From: Motilibacter peucedani
GTDB lineage: Bacteria > Actinomycetota > Actinomycetes > Motilibacterales > Motilibacteraceae
Direction: 5' to 3'
Assembly: GCF_003634695.1 (NCBI RefSeq)
Contig: NZ_RBWV01000009.1
Coordinates: 620,001-684,000, forward strand
Length of the DNA: 64,000 nucleotides
Positions 57,181 to 64,000 of the stretch are shown piece after piece. Each line of letters begins with the position of its first letter. Within the stretch, counting starts at the first letter, position 1. The position numbers and the translations under genes were made by a program. The notes under the pieces are model-generated. The model was not told where the DNA came from. It did no database searches and saw only the letters and a program-made list of their open reading frames with translations.

Positions 57181-57226
57181 GCCGTCTACCTCCCTGTTCC
57201 GTGCGTGCTCAAACGTCGGAGCTCGC

Positions 57227-57232
57227 ACCATA
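57227..57232 (-). promoter_or_regulatory. -10 box of the formate dehydrogenase operon
   Basis: TATGGT on the minus strand lies 46 bases before GTG 57180, giving a leader of about 40 bases with a strong GGGAGG. No clear -35. The tRNA-Sec gene is transcribed divergently. Confidence 0.35.
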
Positions 57233-57333
57233 ACCCCACCACTCGCCCCGCGCACCGCGTGCCCCGCACGACGGCCCGGCGCGGCGCTAGGACCGTGACG
57301 ATGGCCATCGTGCCGACGGGGGAGGGTGCCGCG

Positions 57334-57339
57334 TACGGT
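57334..57339 (+). promoter_or_regulatory. -10 box of the tRNA-Sec gene
   Basis: TACGGT lies 12 bases before the mature 5' end of tRNA-Sec, a normal spacing for a tRNA promoter. The -35 is weak. Confidence 0.35.
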
Positions 57340-57351
57340 GGCGGCGCGCGG

Positions 57352-57444
57352 GGAGGCGTCTGCGTTCCTGGTGGGCGTCCCGGTCTTCAAAACCGGTGAG
57401 GGCGAGCAGCTCGTCCTGGCGGGTTCGATTCCCGTCCGCCTCCG
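57352..57444 (+). tRNA. selC: Selenocysteine tRNA (anticodon TCA)
   Basis: 93 bases. The anticodon TCA (57387-57389) lies in loop CTTCAAA on stem CCGGT/ACCGG, and reads UGA. Sec-specific features: a six-pair D stem (GCGTTC 57362-57367 with GGGCGT 57373-57378), a long variable arm (GGGCGAG/CTCGTCC, 57400-57416) and an extended acceptor arm. The acceptor pairs GGAGGCG with CGCCTCC; the eighth position is T opposite C. T arm GCGGG-TTCGATT-CCCGT. Discriminator G; CCA is not encoded. It sits between the selenoenzyme gene and selA. Confidence 0.95.
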
Positions 57445-57470
57445 CTCGCGCGCCCGTCGGTGGGCGTTGT

Positions 57471-57476
57471 TAGGTT
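57471..57476 (+). promoter_or_regulatory. -10 box for selA (leaderless type)
   Basis: TAGGTT lies six bases before the GTG of selA and 27 bases after the tRNA-Sec 3' end. There is no ribosome site, so selA-selB may be transcribed separately from the tRNA as a leaderless message. Confidence 0.4.
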
Positions 57477-57482
57477 CGGCGC

Positions 57483-58766
57483 GTGGACGACCCGCGCCGC
57501 CGCGTACCCCGCACCGACGCGCTGCTCGGCGACCCCCGGCTGGCCGAGGCCGCCGACCGCCTGGGGCGCGCGCGGGTGAAGGCCGCGGTGCAGGAGCAGC
57601 AGGGCGCCGTACGCGCCGGTGCCCCCGCGCCCGACGACTGGGCCGCCGCCGTGCTGGCCGCGCTGCCGCGGACCGCGTCGTCGCTGCGACCCGTGCTCAA
57701 CGCGACCGGCGTCGTCCTCCACACCAACCTGGGCCGCGCCCCCCTCGGGCCGGCCGCGGTCGAGGCCGTGGCGGCGGCCGCCGGCTACACCGACGTCGAG
57801 TTCGACCTGACCACGGGTGCGCGCGCCCGCCGTGGCCGCGGCACGCTCGCGGCGCTGCTCCGCGCGGTGCCCGACGCCGAGGACGCGCTCGTCGTCAACA
57901 ACGGCGCCGCCGCGCTGGTGCTCGCGACCACCGCGCTCGCTGCAGGGCGGGAGGTCGTGGTCAGCCGCGGCGAGATGGTCGAGATCGGCGACGGCTTCCG
58001 GCTGCCCGACCTCATCGCCTCGACCGGCGCGCGGCTGCGCGAGGTCGGCACCACCAACCGCACCCACCTGCGCGACTACGACGACGGGGTCGACGAGGAC
58101 ACCGGCTGCGTGCTCAAGGTCCACCCCAGCAACTTCCGGGTCGAGGGCTTCACCAGCTCGGTCGAGGTCGACGCGCTGGCCGGGCTCGGCGTGCCCGTCG
58201 TGGTCGACGTCGGCAGCGGCCTGCTCGCCCCCGACCCGCTGCTGCCCGACGAGCCCGACGTCGCGAGCGCGCTGCGCGCCGGCGCCGACCTGGTGACCTG
58301 CAGCGGCGACAAGCTGCTGGGCGGCCCGCAGGCCGGCCTGGTGCTCGGCCGTCGCGGCACGGTCGAGCGGCTGCGCCGCCACCCGCTCGCCCGCGCGCTG
58401 CGCGTCGACAAGACGACGCTCGCCGCCCTGGAGGCGACGCTCGAAGGCCCGCTGACGCCGGCGTGGCGGGCGCTGCGCACCTCCTCCGACGAGCTGCGCC
58501 GACGCGCCGAGTCCCTCGCCGCGGCGTTGGGCGGCGGCGAGGTCGTGCCGAGCGCCGGGGCCGTCGGTGGCGGCGGCGCGCCGGGGGTCGAGCTGCCGGG
58601 CTGGGCGGTGGCGCTGCCCGAGGTGGTGGCGCCGCGGCTCCGGGCCGGCACCCCGCCCGTCGTCGCCCGCGTCGAGGGTGGCCGCTGCCTGGTCGACCTG
58701 CGCTGCATCGAGCCGGCCGACGACGCGGTGCTCGCCGGCGCGGTGCGCGCCGCGGTGGAGGGCTAG
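57483..58766 (+). CDS. selA: L-seryl-tRNA(Sec) selenium transferase
   Basis: A 427-residue PLP enzyme that converts Ser-tRNA(Sec) to Sec-tRNA(Sec) with selenophosphate. The PLP lysine is Lys277 in CSGDKLLGGPQAG. Other blocks: RPVLNATGVVLHTNLGRAPLG, VVNNGAAALVLATTALA, VVVSRGEMVEIGDGFRLPDL, VGTTNRTHLRDYDD and LKVHPSNFRVEGF. Length is slightly below the E. coli enzyme. It starts at GTG 57483 right after a TAGGTT box, and is followed by selB after four bases, so the two form one operon next to their tRNA. Confidence 0.97.
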   Translation: MDDPRRRVPRTDALLGDPRLAEAADRLGRARVKAAVQEQQGAVRAGAPAPDDWAAAVLAALPRTASSLRPVLNATGVVLHTNLGRAPLGPAAVEAVAAAAGYTDVEFDLTTGARARRGRGTLAALLRAVPDAEDALVVNNGAAALVLATTALAAGREVVVSRGEMVEIGDGFRLPDLIASTGARLREVGTTNRTHLRDYDDGVDEDTGCVLKVHPSNFRVEGFTSSVEVDALAGLGVPVVVDVGSGLLAPDPLLPDEPDVASALRAGADLVTCSGDKLLGGPQAGLVLGRRGTVERLRRHPLARALRVDKTTLAALEATLEGPLTPAWRALRTSSDELRRRAESLAAALGGGEVVPSAGAVGGGGAPGVELPGWAVALPEVVAPRLRAGTPPVVARVEGGRCLVDLRCIEPADDAVLAGAVRAAVEG

Positions 58767-58770
58767 CCGG

Positions 58771-60516
58771 GTGCGCGTCGTCGCCACGGCCGGGCACGTC
58801 GACCACGGCAAGTCGACGCTGGTCCGCGCGCTCACCGGCATGGAGCCAGACCGCTGGGCCGAGGAGCGCCGGCGCGGCATGACGATCGACCTGGGCTACG
58901 CGTGGACGACGCTGCCCGACGGCGAGACCGTCAGCTTCGTCGACGTGCCTGGCCACCAGCGCTTCCTCGGCAACATGCTCGCCGGGCTCGGGCCGGCCCC
59001 CGCGGTGATGTTCGTCGTGGCCGCCGACGAGGGCTGGCGGCGCCAGTCCACCGAGCACCTCTCGGCAGTCGACGCGCTGGGCGTGGAGCACGGCCTGCTC
59101 GCGGTGACCCGCTCCGACCTCGCCGACCCGGGCCCGGCCACGCGCGAGGCGCTCGAGCACCTCGCGGCGTCCAGCCTCGGCAGCGTCGAAGCGGTCGCGG
59201 TCTCGGGGGCCACCGGCGCCGGCCTCGACGAGCTGCGGGCGGCGCTGGCCCGCACGGTCGCCCGTCTGCCGTCGCCCGACACGACCGCACCCGTACGCCT
59301 GTGGCTCGACCGCGCCTTCACCGTCCGCGGCGCCGGCACTGTCGTCACCGGCACCCTGGCCGCCGGGCGCGTCGCCGTGGGCGACGAGCTGGAGCTCGGG
59401 GGCCGCACCTACGCCGTGCGCGGGCTCCAGAGCCTGGGCGAGACCCGGACCTCGGTCGAGGCGGTGGCTCGCGTGGCCCTCAACCTGCGCGGGCTCGAGC
59501 ACGACGACGCGCGGCGCGGCATGGCAGTGCTCACGCCTGGCGCCTGGCGGCTCGCGACCGAGCTGGACGTGCGGCTCACCGTCCCCGCCGCCGAGCTGCC
59601 CGGCGAGCTGATGCTCCACGCCGGCACGGCGGCGGTCCCCGTGCACGTGCGGCCGCTCGGGAACGACGTGGCGCGGCTGCGGCTGGCGCACCCGCTGCCC
59701 CTGCGCGCCGGTGACCGCGCGCTGCTGCGCGACCCGGGTGAGCACCGCGTCGCTGCCGGCGTCTCCGTCCTGGACGCCGAGCCGCCCGTGCTGCGCCGGC
59801 GCGGTGCCGCGGCCTCGCGCGCGACCGCACTGTCGCAGGGGACTCCCCACTTCGTCGCTGAAGTGGCACGCCGTGGTTGGTTGAAGCGGTCCGACGCCGA
59901 GGCGCTCGGGATCGTGCCGGTCGAGGACGCGTCGGTGCTCGAGCTCGGTGAGTGGTACGTCATGGGCTCCGCGCTCGCGGCGTGGCGCGACCAGCTCGTC
60001 GCCCGGGTCCGCGAGCACCAGCGCAGCCGGCCGCTGGAGCCGGGACTGCCCGAGGGGGAGGCCGCTCGCGGCCTGCCCGACCGCGCCCTCCTCCCGGTGG
60101 TCGTGGGAGCGGCCGGACTGGAGCGCGCGGCGGGCCGCGTGCGTACCCCTGGCTACCAGCCGTCGCTGGGGCCCGCCGAGGACGCGGTGCGCCGCCTCGA
60201 GGAGCGTCTGCGCGCCCACCCCTTCGACGCGCCGGAGGTGCCGGAGCTCGCCGCGCTGCGGCTCGGGCAGCGCGAGCTGGCGGCCGCCGAGACCGCGGGC
60301 CGGCTGCTGCGCGTCGGCGGCGACGTCGTCCTGCTGCCGGACGGCCCGGCGCGCGCGATGCGGGTGCTGGCCGGGCTCGAGCAGCCGTTCACGACCAGCA
60401 CGGCGCGCCAGGCGCTCGGGGTGTCTCGGCGGGTGGCGGTGCCGCTGCTCGAGTGGCTCGACGCCCGCGGCTGGACGCGCCGCGGCGAGGGCGGCGTGCG
60501 GCAGGTCGCCCGCTGA
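58771..60516 (+). CDS. selB: Selenocysteine-specific elongation factor SelB
   Basis: A 581-residue translation factor that carries Sec-tRNA to UGA codons marked by a SECIS. GTPase motifs: G1 TAGHVDHGKSTLVRALTG, G2 RRGMTIDLGYAW, G3 SFVDVPGHQRFLGNM and G4 TRSDLADPG (TRSD in place of NKxD). Three EF-Tu-like barrels and C-terminal winged-helix repeats for SECIS binding (from about 370) follow, including RRGWLKRSDAEALG and the final VSRRVAVPLLEWLDARGWTRRGEGGVR. GTG 58771 is four bases after the selA stop; the longer upstream frame is noncoding. SelB here should recognise the GGUCU loop at 56588-56592. Confidence 0.96.
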   Translation: MRVVATAGHVDHGKSTLVRALTGMEPDRWAEERRRGMTIDLGYAWTTLPDGETVSFVDVPGHQRFLGNMLAGLGPAPAVMFVVAADEGWRRQSTEHLSAVDALGVEHGLLAVTRSDLADPGPATREALEHLAASSLGSVEAVAVSGATGAGLDELRAALARTVARLPSPDTTAPVRLWLDRAFTVRGAGTVVTGTLAAGRVAVGDELELGGRTYAVRGLQSLGETRTSVEAVARVALNLRGLEHDDARRGMAVLTPGAWRLATELDVRLTVPAAELPGELMLHAGTAAVPVHVRPLGNDVARLRLAHPLPLRAGDRALLRDPGEHRVAAGVSVLDAEPPVLRRRGAAASRATALSQGTPHFVAEVARRGWLKRSDAEALGIVPVEDASVLELGEWYVMGSALAAWRDQLVARVREHQRSRPLEPGLPEGEAARGLPDRALLPVVVGAAGLERAAGRVRTPGYQPSLGPAEDAVRRLEERLRAHPFDAPEVPELAALRLGQRELAAAETAGRLLRVGGDVVLLPDGPARAMRVLAGLEQPFTTSTARQALGVSRRVAVPLLEWLDARGWTRRGEGGVRQVAR

Positions 60517-60801
60517 GTGACGGGCCCGCTCACCGGGAACGACCAGCGCGTGAGCCTTCCGCAGGAGCAGCGCCTGGACGACACCATCCGTACGCTGCTC
60601 GACGCCCGCGCGCCGGGCGCCACGATCTGCCCGTCTGAGGTCGCCCGTGCGGTCGGCGGCGAGCAGTGGCGCGGGCTGATGGACGCTGCCCGGGCCGCGG
60701 TCGGCCGACTGGTCGCGAGCGGCGAGGTCGACGTCACCCAGCACGGCGAGGTGGTCGACCTGGCGTCGGCCAGGGGTCCGGTCCGCATCCGGCGCCGCTG
60801 A
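60517..60801 (+). CDS. DUF3253 family protein
   Basis: A 94-residue protein of the DUF3253 family, which looks like a small winged-helix domain. Conserved segments are LDDTIRTLLDARAPGATICPSEVARAVGG, LMDAARAAVGRLVASGEVDVTQHGEVVD and the closing RGPVRIRRR. No function is established. GTG 60517 directly abuts the selB stop; an internal GTG at 60550 could also serve. It is probably co-transcribed with selAB by position only; a link to selenium is not implied. Confidence 0.78.
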   Translation: MTGPLTGNDQRVSLPQEQRLDDTIRTLLDARAPGATICPSEVARAVGGEQWRGLMDAARAAVGRLVASGEVDVTQHGEVVDLASARGPVRIRRR

Positions 60802-60821
60802 CCGGGCCCGGGCTGCACGGG

Positions 60822-60827
60822 TAGCGT
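60822..60827 (+). promoter_or_regulatory. Promoter of the MFS transporter gene (leaderless type)
   Basis: TAGCGT ends seven bases before GTG 60835. CTGACC (60798-60803) with an 18-base spacer is a fair -35. No ribosome site is present. Confidence 0.4.
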
Positions 60828-60834
60828 TCGCGCG

Positions 60835-61995
60835 GTGCAGGGCTTCCGCCGCGACCGGCTGACGTGGGTCGCCTACGTGCTGCTCGCCTGGTTCGCCTAC
60901 CTGCAGGCAGCCCCCGGCCTGGTGATCGCCCACCTGCGCGACGAGCTCCACCTCAGCTACTCGACCGGCGGGCTGCACGTCGCGGCGTTCGCCACGGGCA
61001 CCATCCTCGCCGGCGTCGTGGGTGTGCGGCTCGAGACGGCGGTCGGCCGCGGCCGGCTGCTCTGGTCGGCCACCCTGCTGATGTCCGTCGGCGTCGTAGG
61101 ACTGACCGCGGGACGCGTCGCCACGGTGACCGTGGGTTCGGTGCTGGTGATGGGCGTCGGCGGGGGCCTGCTGCTGGTCGCGATCCAGGCCGCGCTGTCC
61201 GACCATCACGGCGAGCTCCGCACCGTGGCGCTCACCGAGGCGAACGTGGCTGCGAGCGTCGCCTACGTCGTGCTGATCGGCGCGCTGTCCCTGACCGCCG
61301 CGCTGCACGCCGGCTGGCGGCTGGCCCTGCTCGTGCCGCTCGCGGTTCCGGCGGTGGCGTGGTGGGGCAACCGGGAGCTCGCGATCGTGGCGCCGCCGCC
61401 GTCGCGGCTGGCGGCGGGCTCGCTGCCGCGGGTGTTCTGGCTGGCGGCGACCATGATGTTCTGCACCACCGCGGTCGAGTGGTGCATCGCGGCTTGGGGC
61501 GCCAGCTTCGTCGAGGACGCGACCGACGTCAGCGCGGACACGTCCGTCGCGCTGATGGCCGGCTACTTCGGTGGCGTCGTCGTCGGTCGCACCCTCGGCA
61601 GCGGCCTGGCGCGGCGCTACGACCCGGCCCGCCTGCTGGCTCTCGCCATGGGCCTGACCGCGCTCGGCTTCGCGGTCCTCTGGCCGGCGGGCTCCCCGGT
61701 GCAGGCGCTGCTCGGGCTCACCCTGCTCGGCGTGGGGCTCGGCAACCTGTTCCCCATGGGGCTCTCGGTGACGGTCGCCCTCGCACCCGACCGGTCGGCG
61801 CTGGCGAGCAGCCGGGCCGTGACCACGACGGCGGCAGCAGTGCTGCTCGCGCCGCTCACCGTGGGCACGCTGGCCGACGCCACCTCGCTCGAGGCGGCGT
61901 TCGGCGTCGTGCCCGTGATGCTGGCGCTGTCGGCGGTGCTGCTCGCCACGCTGGCGAGGGTGCAGGCTCGGCTCAGCTCTGCGCCGGCGCCTTGA
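60835..61995 (+). CDS. MFS transporter
   Basis: A 386-residue major facilitator with about 12 hydrophobic segments arranged as two halves joined near residue 195. The RLETAVGRGRLL loop after helix 2 and the related GLARRYDPARLLALAMG loop in the second half are the usual MFS repeats. The substrate cannot be told; the start AAPGLVIAHLRDELHLSYSTGGLH is typical of actinobacterial putative exporters. GTG 60835 follows TAGCGT by seven bases. The last 23 bases overlap the convergent siderophore-binding lipoprotein gene. Confidence 0.85.
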   Translation: MQGFRRDRLTWVAYVLLAWFAYLQAAPGLVIAHLRDELHLSYSTGGLHVAAFATGTILAGVVGVRLETAVGRGRLLWSATLLMSVGVVGLTAGRVATVTVGSVLVMGVGGGLLLVAIQAALSDHHGELRTVALTEANVAASVAYVVLIGALSLTAALHAGWRLALLVPLAVPAVAWWGNRELAIVAPPPSRLAAGSLPRVFWLAATMMFCTTAVEWCIAAWGASFVEDATDVSADTSVALMAGYFGGVVVGRTLGSGLARRYDPARLLALAMGLTALGFAVLWPAGSPVQALLGLTLLGVGLGNLFPMGLSVTVALAPDRSALASSRAVTTTAAAVLLAPLTVGTLADATSLEAAFGVVPVMLALSAVLLATLARVQARLSSAPAP

Positions 61996-63031
61996 CCGCA
62001 GTGGCGGGGTCGCCGTCGAGTGCGTCGGCGAGCACCGGCACGAAGGTGTCGAGGAAGGCGGGGATGCTGAGGACGCTGGCAAAGCCGGCCTCGGCTCCCA
62101 CGACGAGGTCCGACATGGGTATGTCGCGACCCTCCTTGCTGACGCGGAGCCCCTTGAACACCTTGCTCGATTGCAGCTTCGAGATGGCGGACGCATCGGT
62201 CGAGAGCAGCACGAGTGCGTCGGTGTCGAGGAGGTCGAGCCGCTCGGTGCTCACCTCGGCGTAGAACTTGTCGCCGGCCAGGGTGAGCAGCTGCTGCGGC
62301 ACCGTCGTCCCGAGCGCCTTGAGGATGCGGCCGCGCGAGTCCTGGTCGGTGTAGGCGTAGACCAGCCCGTTGCCGAGCGCGCCGAAGACGGCTGTGGCGC
62401 CGTCGAACTCCGGGTGCGCAGCCTTCGCCGCGGCGAACTGCGCCTCCACGCCGTCCACCAGCGCCTGGGCCTCGTCCTGCTTGAACAGCGCCTTGCCGAT
62501 GATGAGCTGTGCCTCCTGCCAGGGCGTGCCGTAGTCGACGTACTGCTTCGGCTGGGCCAGCGTCGGCGCGATCTTCGACAGGGTCGCGTAGTCCTTCGCC
62601 GTCATGCCGGACGAGAGCCCGACGATGAGGTCGGGCTTGAGAGCCGCGACCGCCTCGGGATCGATCTCGGCCGCCGACAGCACCGTGGGCTTCGCGCCAC
62701 CGAGCTTGTCGTGCGCCCACGGCCAGGTCGCATCGGGCTGGTCGCCGTACCAGTCGCGGATGCCGACCGGCACGACGCCGAGCGCCAGCACCGGGTCCTG
62801 GTCGGTGAAGCCCACGCTGACGACCCGCTTCGGCGGCGCCGGGATGGTGGTGGTGCCGTACTTGTGCTCGATGGTGACCGGTCCCGCGGCGGCCGCCGGA
62901 GTCGCGGCTGCCGGTGCGGCGGAGGGGGAGCTGTCGCCGCACGCGGTCAGCGCGGCCAGCGAGGCGATGACCGCGGCGACGGTCAGCAGGCGCCGTGCGG
63001 TTGCGCGGCGGGATCGGGGTGAACGGGCCAT
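61973..63031 (-). CDS. Iron-siderophore ABC transporter substrate-binding lipoprotein
   Basis: A 352-residue periplasmic-binding-type lipoprotein. The basic N terminus (MARSPRSRRATARR) and hydrophobic core end in lipobox LTAC with the acylated Cys31. A low-complexity Ala/Pro linker follows, then the FecB/TroA-type fold: VTIEHKYGTTTIPAPPKRVVSVGFTDQDPVLALGVVPVG, LKPDLIVGLSSGM, YGTPWQEAQLIIGKAL and TDALVLLSTD. It would present a ferric siderophore to the membrane transporter. It lies downstream of the FhuF-like reductase and the ATPase, separated by a 73-base spacer with a strong hairpin. Confidence 0.92.
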   Translation of the reverse strand: MARSPRSRRATARRLLTVAAVIASLAALTACGDSSPSAAPAAATPAAAAGPVTIEHKYGTTTIPAPPKRVVSVGFTDQDPVLALGVVPVGIRDWYGDQPDATWPWAHDKLGGAKPTVLSAAEIDPEAVAALKPDLIVGLSSGMTAKDYATLSKIAPTLAQPKQYVDYGTPWQEAQLIIGKALFKQDEAQALVDGVEAQFAAAKAAHPEFDGATAVFGALGNGLVYAYTDQDSRGRILKALGTTVPQQLLTLAGDKFYAEVSTERLDLLDTDALVLLSTDASAISKLQSSKVFKGLRVSKEGRDIPMSDLVVGAEAGFASVLSIPAFLDTFVPVLADALDGDPATAVKAPAQS

Positions 63032-63060
63032 GGGAGCGCCTTCCAGGGTGCACGAGGGAG

Positions 63061-63085
63061 GACCACCGGCGGTCCGCCGGTGGTC
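63061..63085 (-). other. Strong hairpin between FhuF-like and binding-protein genes
   Basis: GACCACCGGCG (63061-63071), loop GTC and CGCCGGTGGTC (63075-63085) give a perfect 11-bp stem within an operon, 30 bases before the binding-protein start. It could partly terminate transcription or protect the 5' end of a processed message for the binding protein, which is usually needed in excess. Confidence 0.5.
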
Positions 63086-63104
63086 GAGGGGAATGGGACA
63101 GGGG

Positions 63105-63788
63105 TCAGTCGGAGTCGGGTCGTCTCCGCGGGCAGCCGGAGCAGTCGGCGCCGCCGGGGGTCTTGTAGGCGAAGCAGCACACCGAGCGCGGACGCTCCGC
63201 GTGCGACTCCCCGGCGAGCGCGTCGCCCAGTGCGTCCGCCGCGAAGCAGCTCACGGCCCGTGCGCCTCGACGACCTCGCCGGGCCCAGACCGCAGCGAAC
63301 CACCGGGTGTGCGCGGCCAGCTCGTCGTCGAGCCGCGAGCGCAGTGCTGCGGCGCCGGCGACGACCTCGGCATCAGGGTGACGGGCGTAGGGATCGTCGG
63401 GCAAGCACGCGAAACACCCTGACAGCAGGCACAACCCGGTCGGCCATCCACCAGGTGCCCACTGGACCGCGAGGTCCGCAGGACCGAGACGTGGTACGCG
63501 GTGGATCGTCGCGAACATCGCGCCGGCCGCCATGGCGACGCCGCGGAGGTACCAGCCGAGCACGTACGACGGTGCAACCGTCGCGTCGACAGCTGCACCG
63601 AAGTACGCGTCGAGCCGCTCCTGCGCACCGCGGACGAGCGCGTCCAGCCGCGCGCCGTCGAGCTCGGCGAGCAGCGTCCAGCCGTCTCCGACGGGTTCCC
63701 CACAGTGGAGGAAGGCCTGCTGCGCCTGCGGAAGTCGGAACAGGCAGGAGGCCAGGGGAGGGGCGTCGAGCGCGAGCGAGGCTGTCAC
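63105..63788 (-). CDS. (2Fe-2S) ferric-siderophore reductase, FhuF-like
   Basis: A 227-residue cytoplasmic protein with the FhuF C-terminal cluster motif CC-x10-C-x2-C (CCFAYKTPGGADCSGC), which binds a [2Fe-2S] centre in siderophore reductases that release iron as Fe(II). The middle shows SYVLGWYLRGVAMAAGAMFATIHRVP, a family stretch. An additional CLLSGCFACLPDD segment near residue 120 adds three cysteines whose role is unclear. GTG 63788 overlaps the ATPase stop (GTGA). Confidence 0.85.
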   Translation of the reverse strand: MTASLALDAPPLASCLFRLPQAQQAFLHCGEPVGDGWTLLAELDGARLDALVRGAQERLDAYFGAAVDATVAPSYVLGWYLRGVAMAAGAMFATIHRVPRLGPADLAVQWAPGGWPTGLCLLSGCFACLPDDPYARHPDAEVVAGAAALRSRLDDELAAHTRWFAAVWARRGRRGARAVSCFAADALGDALAGESHAERPRSVCCFAYKTPGGADCSGCPRRRPDSD

Positions 63789-64000
63789 GGCGCCACCACG
63801 CCGGCGGCGGCCCGAGAGGGGAGCGGGACCACGAGTGGCGTTCCTGCCACCGGGTCGGTCATCACGTGCACCGGCAAGCCGAAGACCTCGCGCACCAGGT
63901 CTTCGGTGACCACCTCGGACGGTGCGCCGGCCGCCACGATGCGACCGTCCTTCATCGCCACGAGGTGGTCGGCGTAGCGACAGGCCTGGTTGAGGTCGTG
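63785..64000 (-). CDS. Siderophore ABC transporter ATP-binding protein, C-terminal part (cut by window end)
   Basis: The last 71 codons of a FepC/FhuC-type ATPase, read on the minus strand from the window end. It opens with HDLNQACRYADHLVAMKDGR, which contains the switch histidine after Walker B, and continues VAAGAPSEVVTEDLVREVFGLPVHVMTDPVAGTPLVVPLP, the usual FecCD-associated tail. Walker A, the signature motif and the start lie outside the window. Its stop overlaps the reductase start, so ATPase, reductase and binding lipoprotein form one iron-uptake operon. Confidence 0.9.
   Translation of the reverse strand, partial: HDLNQACRYADHLVAMKDGRIVAAGAPSEVVTEDLVREVFGLPVHVMTDPVAGTPLVVPLPSRAAAGVVAP

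Noticed and set aside
57300-57350. Extended start of the formate dehydrogenase alpha gene at 57390
   Set aside because: That start would overlap the tRNA-Sec gene and lacks a ribosome site, whereas GTG 57180 has GGGAGG at ideal distance and gives the family N terminus.
58150-62196. Minus-strand open frame of 1348 codons
   Set aside because: It lies antisense to selA, selB, the DUF3253 gene and the MFS gene, is dominated by Arg/His/Gln low complexity and resembles no family; long antisense frames are expected at this GC content.
63032-64000. IdeR/DmdR iron box in front of the siderophore genes
   Set aside because: I could not find a convincing TTAGGTTAGSCTAACCTAA-like site; the operon promoter is probably beyond the window end.

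Overview
The window is about 73% GC and densely packed. It uses GTG starts freely, and 4-base ATGA/GTGA gene overlaps are common. It carries an HspR-type heat-shock operon with HAIR operators, an actinobacterial selenocysteine tRNA and a Pat-type aminotransferase. Together these point to a high-GC actinomycete (Actinomycetota). Genus cannot be fixed from the sequence; a Kineosporiales/Motilibacterales-like organism is a guess. The DNA reads as chromosomal. I see no insertion sequence, phage gene, CRISPR array or rRNA.

Layout. 0-6.7 kb: end of a sensor kinase and a convergent response regulator, a flippase-like membrane protein coupled to a glycerophosphodiesterase, a small membrane protein, a nitrilase/thioredoxin-NHL pair and a YceI protein. 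6.8-16 kb: a minus-strand GH15-DinB-aminotransferase operon, a large secreted propeller/beta-helix/RTX-like protein, a GH127 arabinofuranosidase gene with a one-base frameshift, and dcd. 16-20.8 kb: exonuclease III, a class I glutamine amidotransferase, a GAF-GAF-PAS-GGDEF-EAL protein and a DUF4235 protein. 21-25.2 kb: dnaK-grpE-dnaJ-hspR behind two inverted repeats. 25.3-33.2 kb: a 1288-residue hybrid kinase/phosphatase and a dhaK-dhaL-dhaM operon whose DhaM carries a complete PTS Enzyme I. 33.3-39.3 kb: a six-gene operon of a type III glutamine synthetase/gamma-glutamylmethylamide synthetase homologue, three split glutamate-synthase-like subunits, a sarcosine-oxidase-like flavoenzyme and an XRE-cupin regulator. 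It resembles the N-methylglutamate pathway for methylated amines. 39.4-48.4 kb: a GntR-ABC export operon, a GH31 glycosidase, a 45-bp-period palindrome array, clpB with its own HAIR operator, and a glycosyltransferase-GtrA fusion. 48.4-60.8 kb: a formate/selenocysteine island with fdhD, selD, a formate channel, an NrfD-type membrane subunit, an FeS subunit, a selenocysteine formate dehydrogenase split by an in-frame UGA, tRNA-Sec, selA and selB. 60.8-64 kb: an MFS transporter and a siderophore-iron uptake operon cut by the window end.

How the parts work together. The formate island holds a selenoenzyme, its FdhD maturase, a formate channel, and nearly all factors needed to make and insert selenocysteine. 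Its SECIS hairpin has the same loop and the same distance from the UGA as that of E. coli fdhF. The heat-shock genes and clpB share the same operator type, and their likely repressor HspR is encoded in the first operon. The dha operon appears able to pass phosphate from PEP to dihydroxyacetone within one fused protein plus DhaK/DhaL. Many genes begin 6-7 bases after a TANNNT-like -10 box, which suggests frequent leaderless transcription.

Limits. All functions are read from motifs and family resemblance by eye. No database search or folding program was run.
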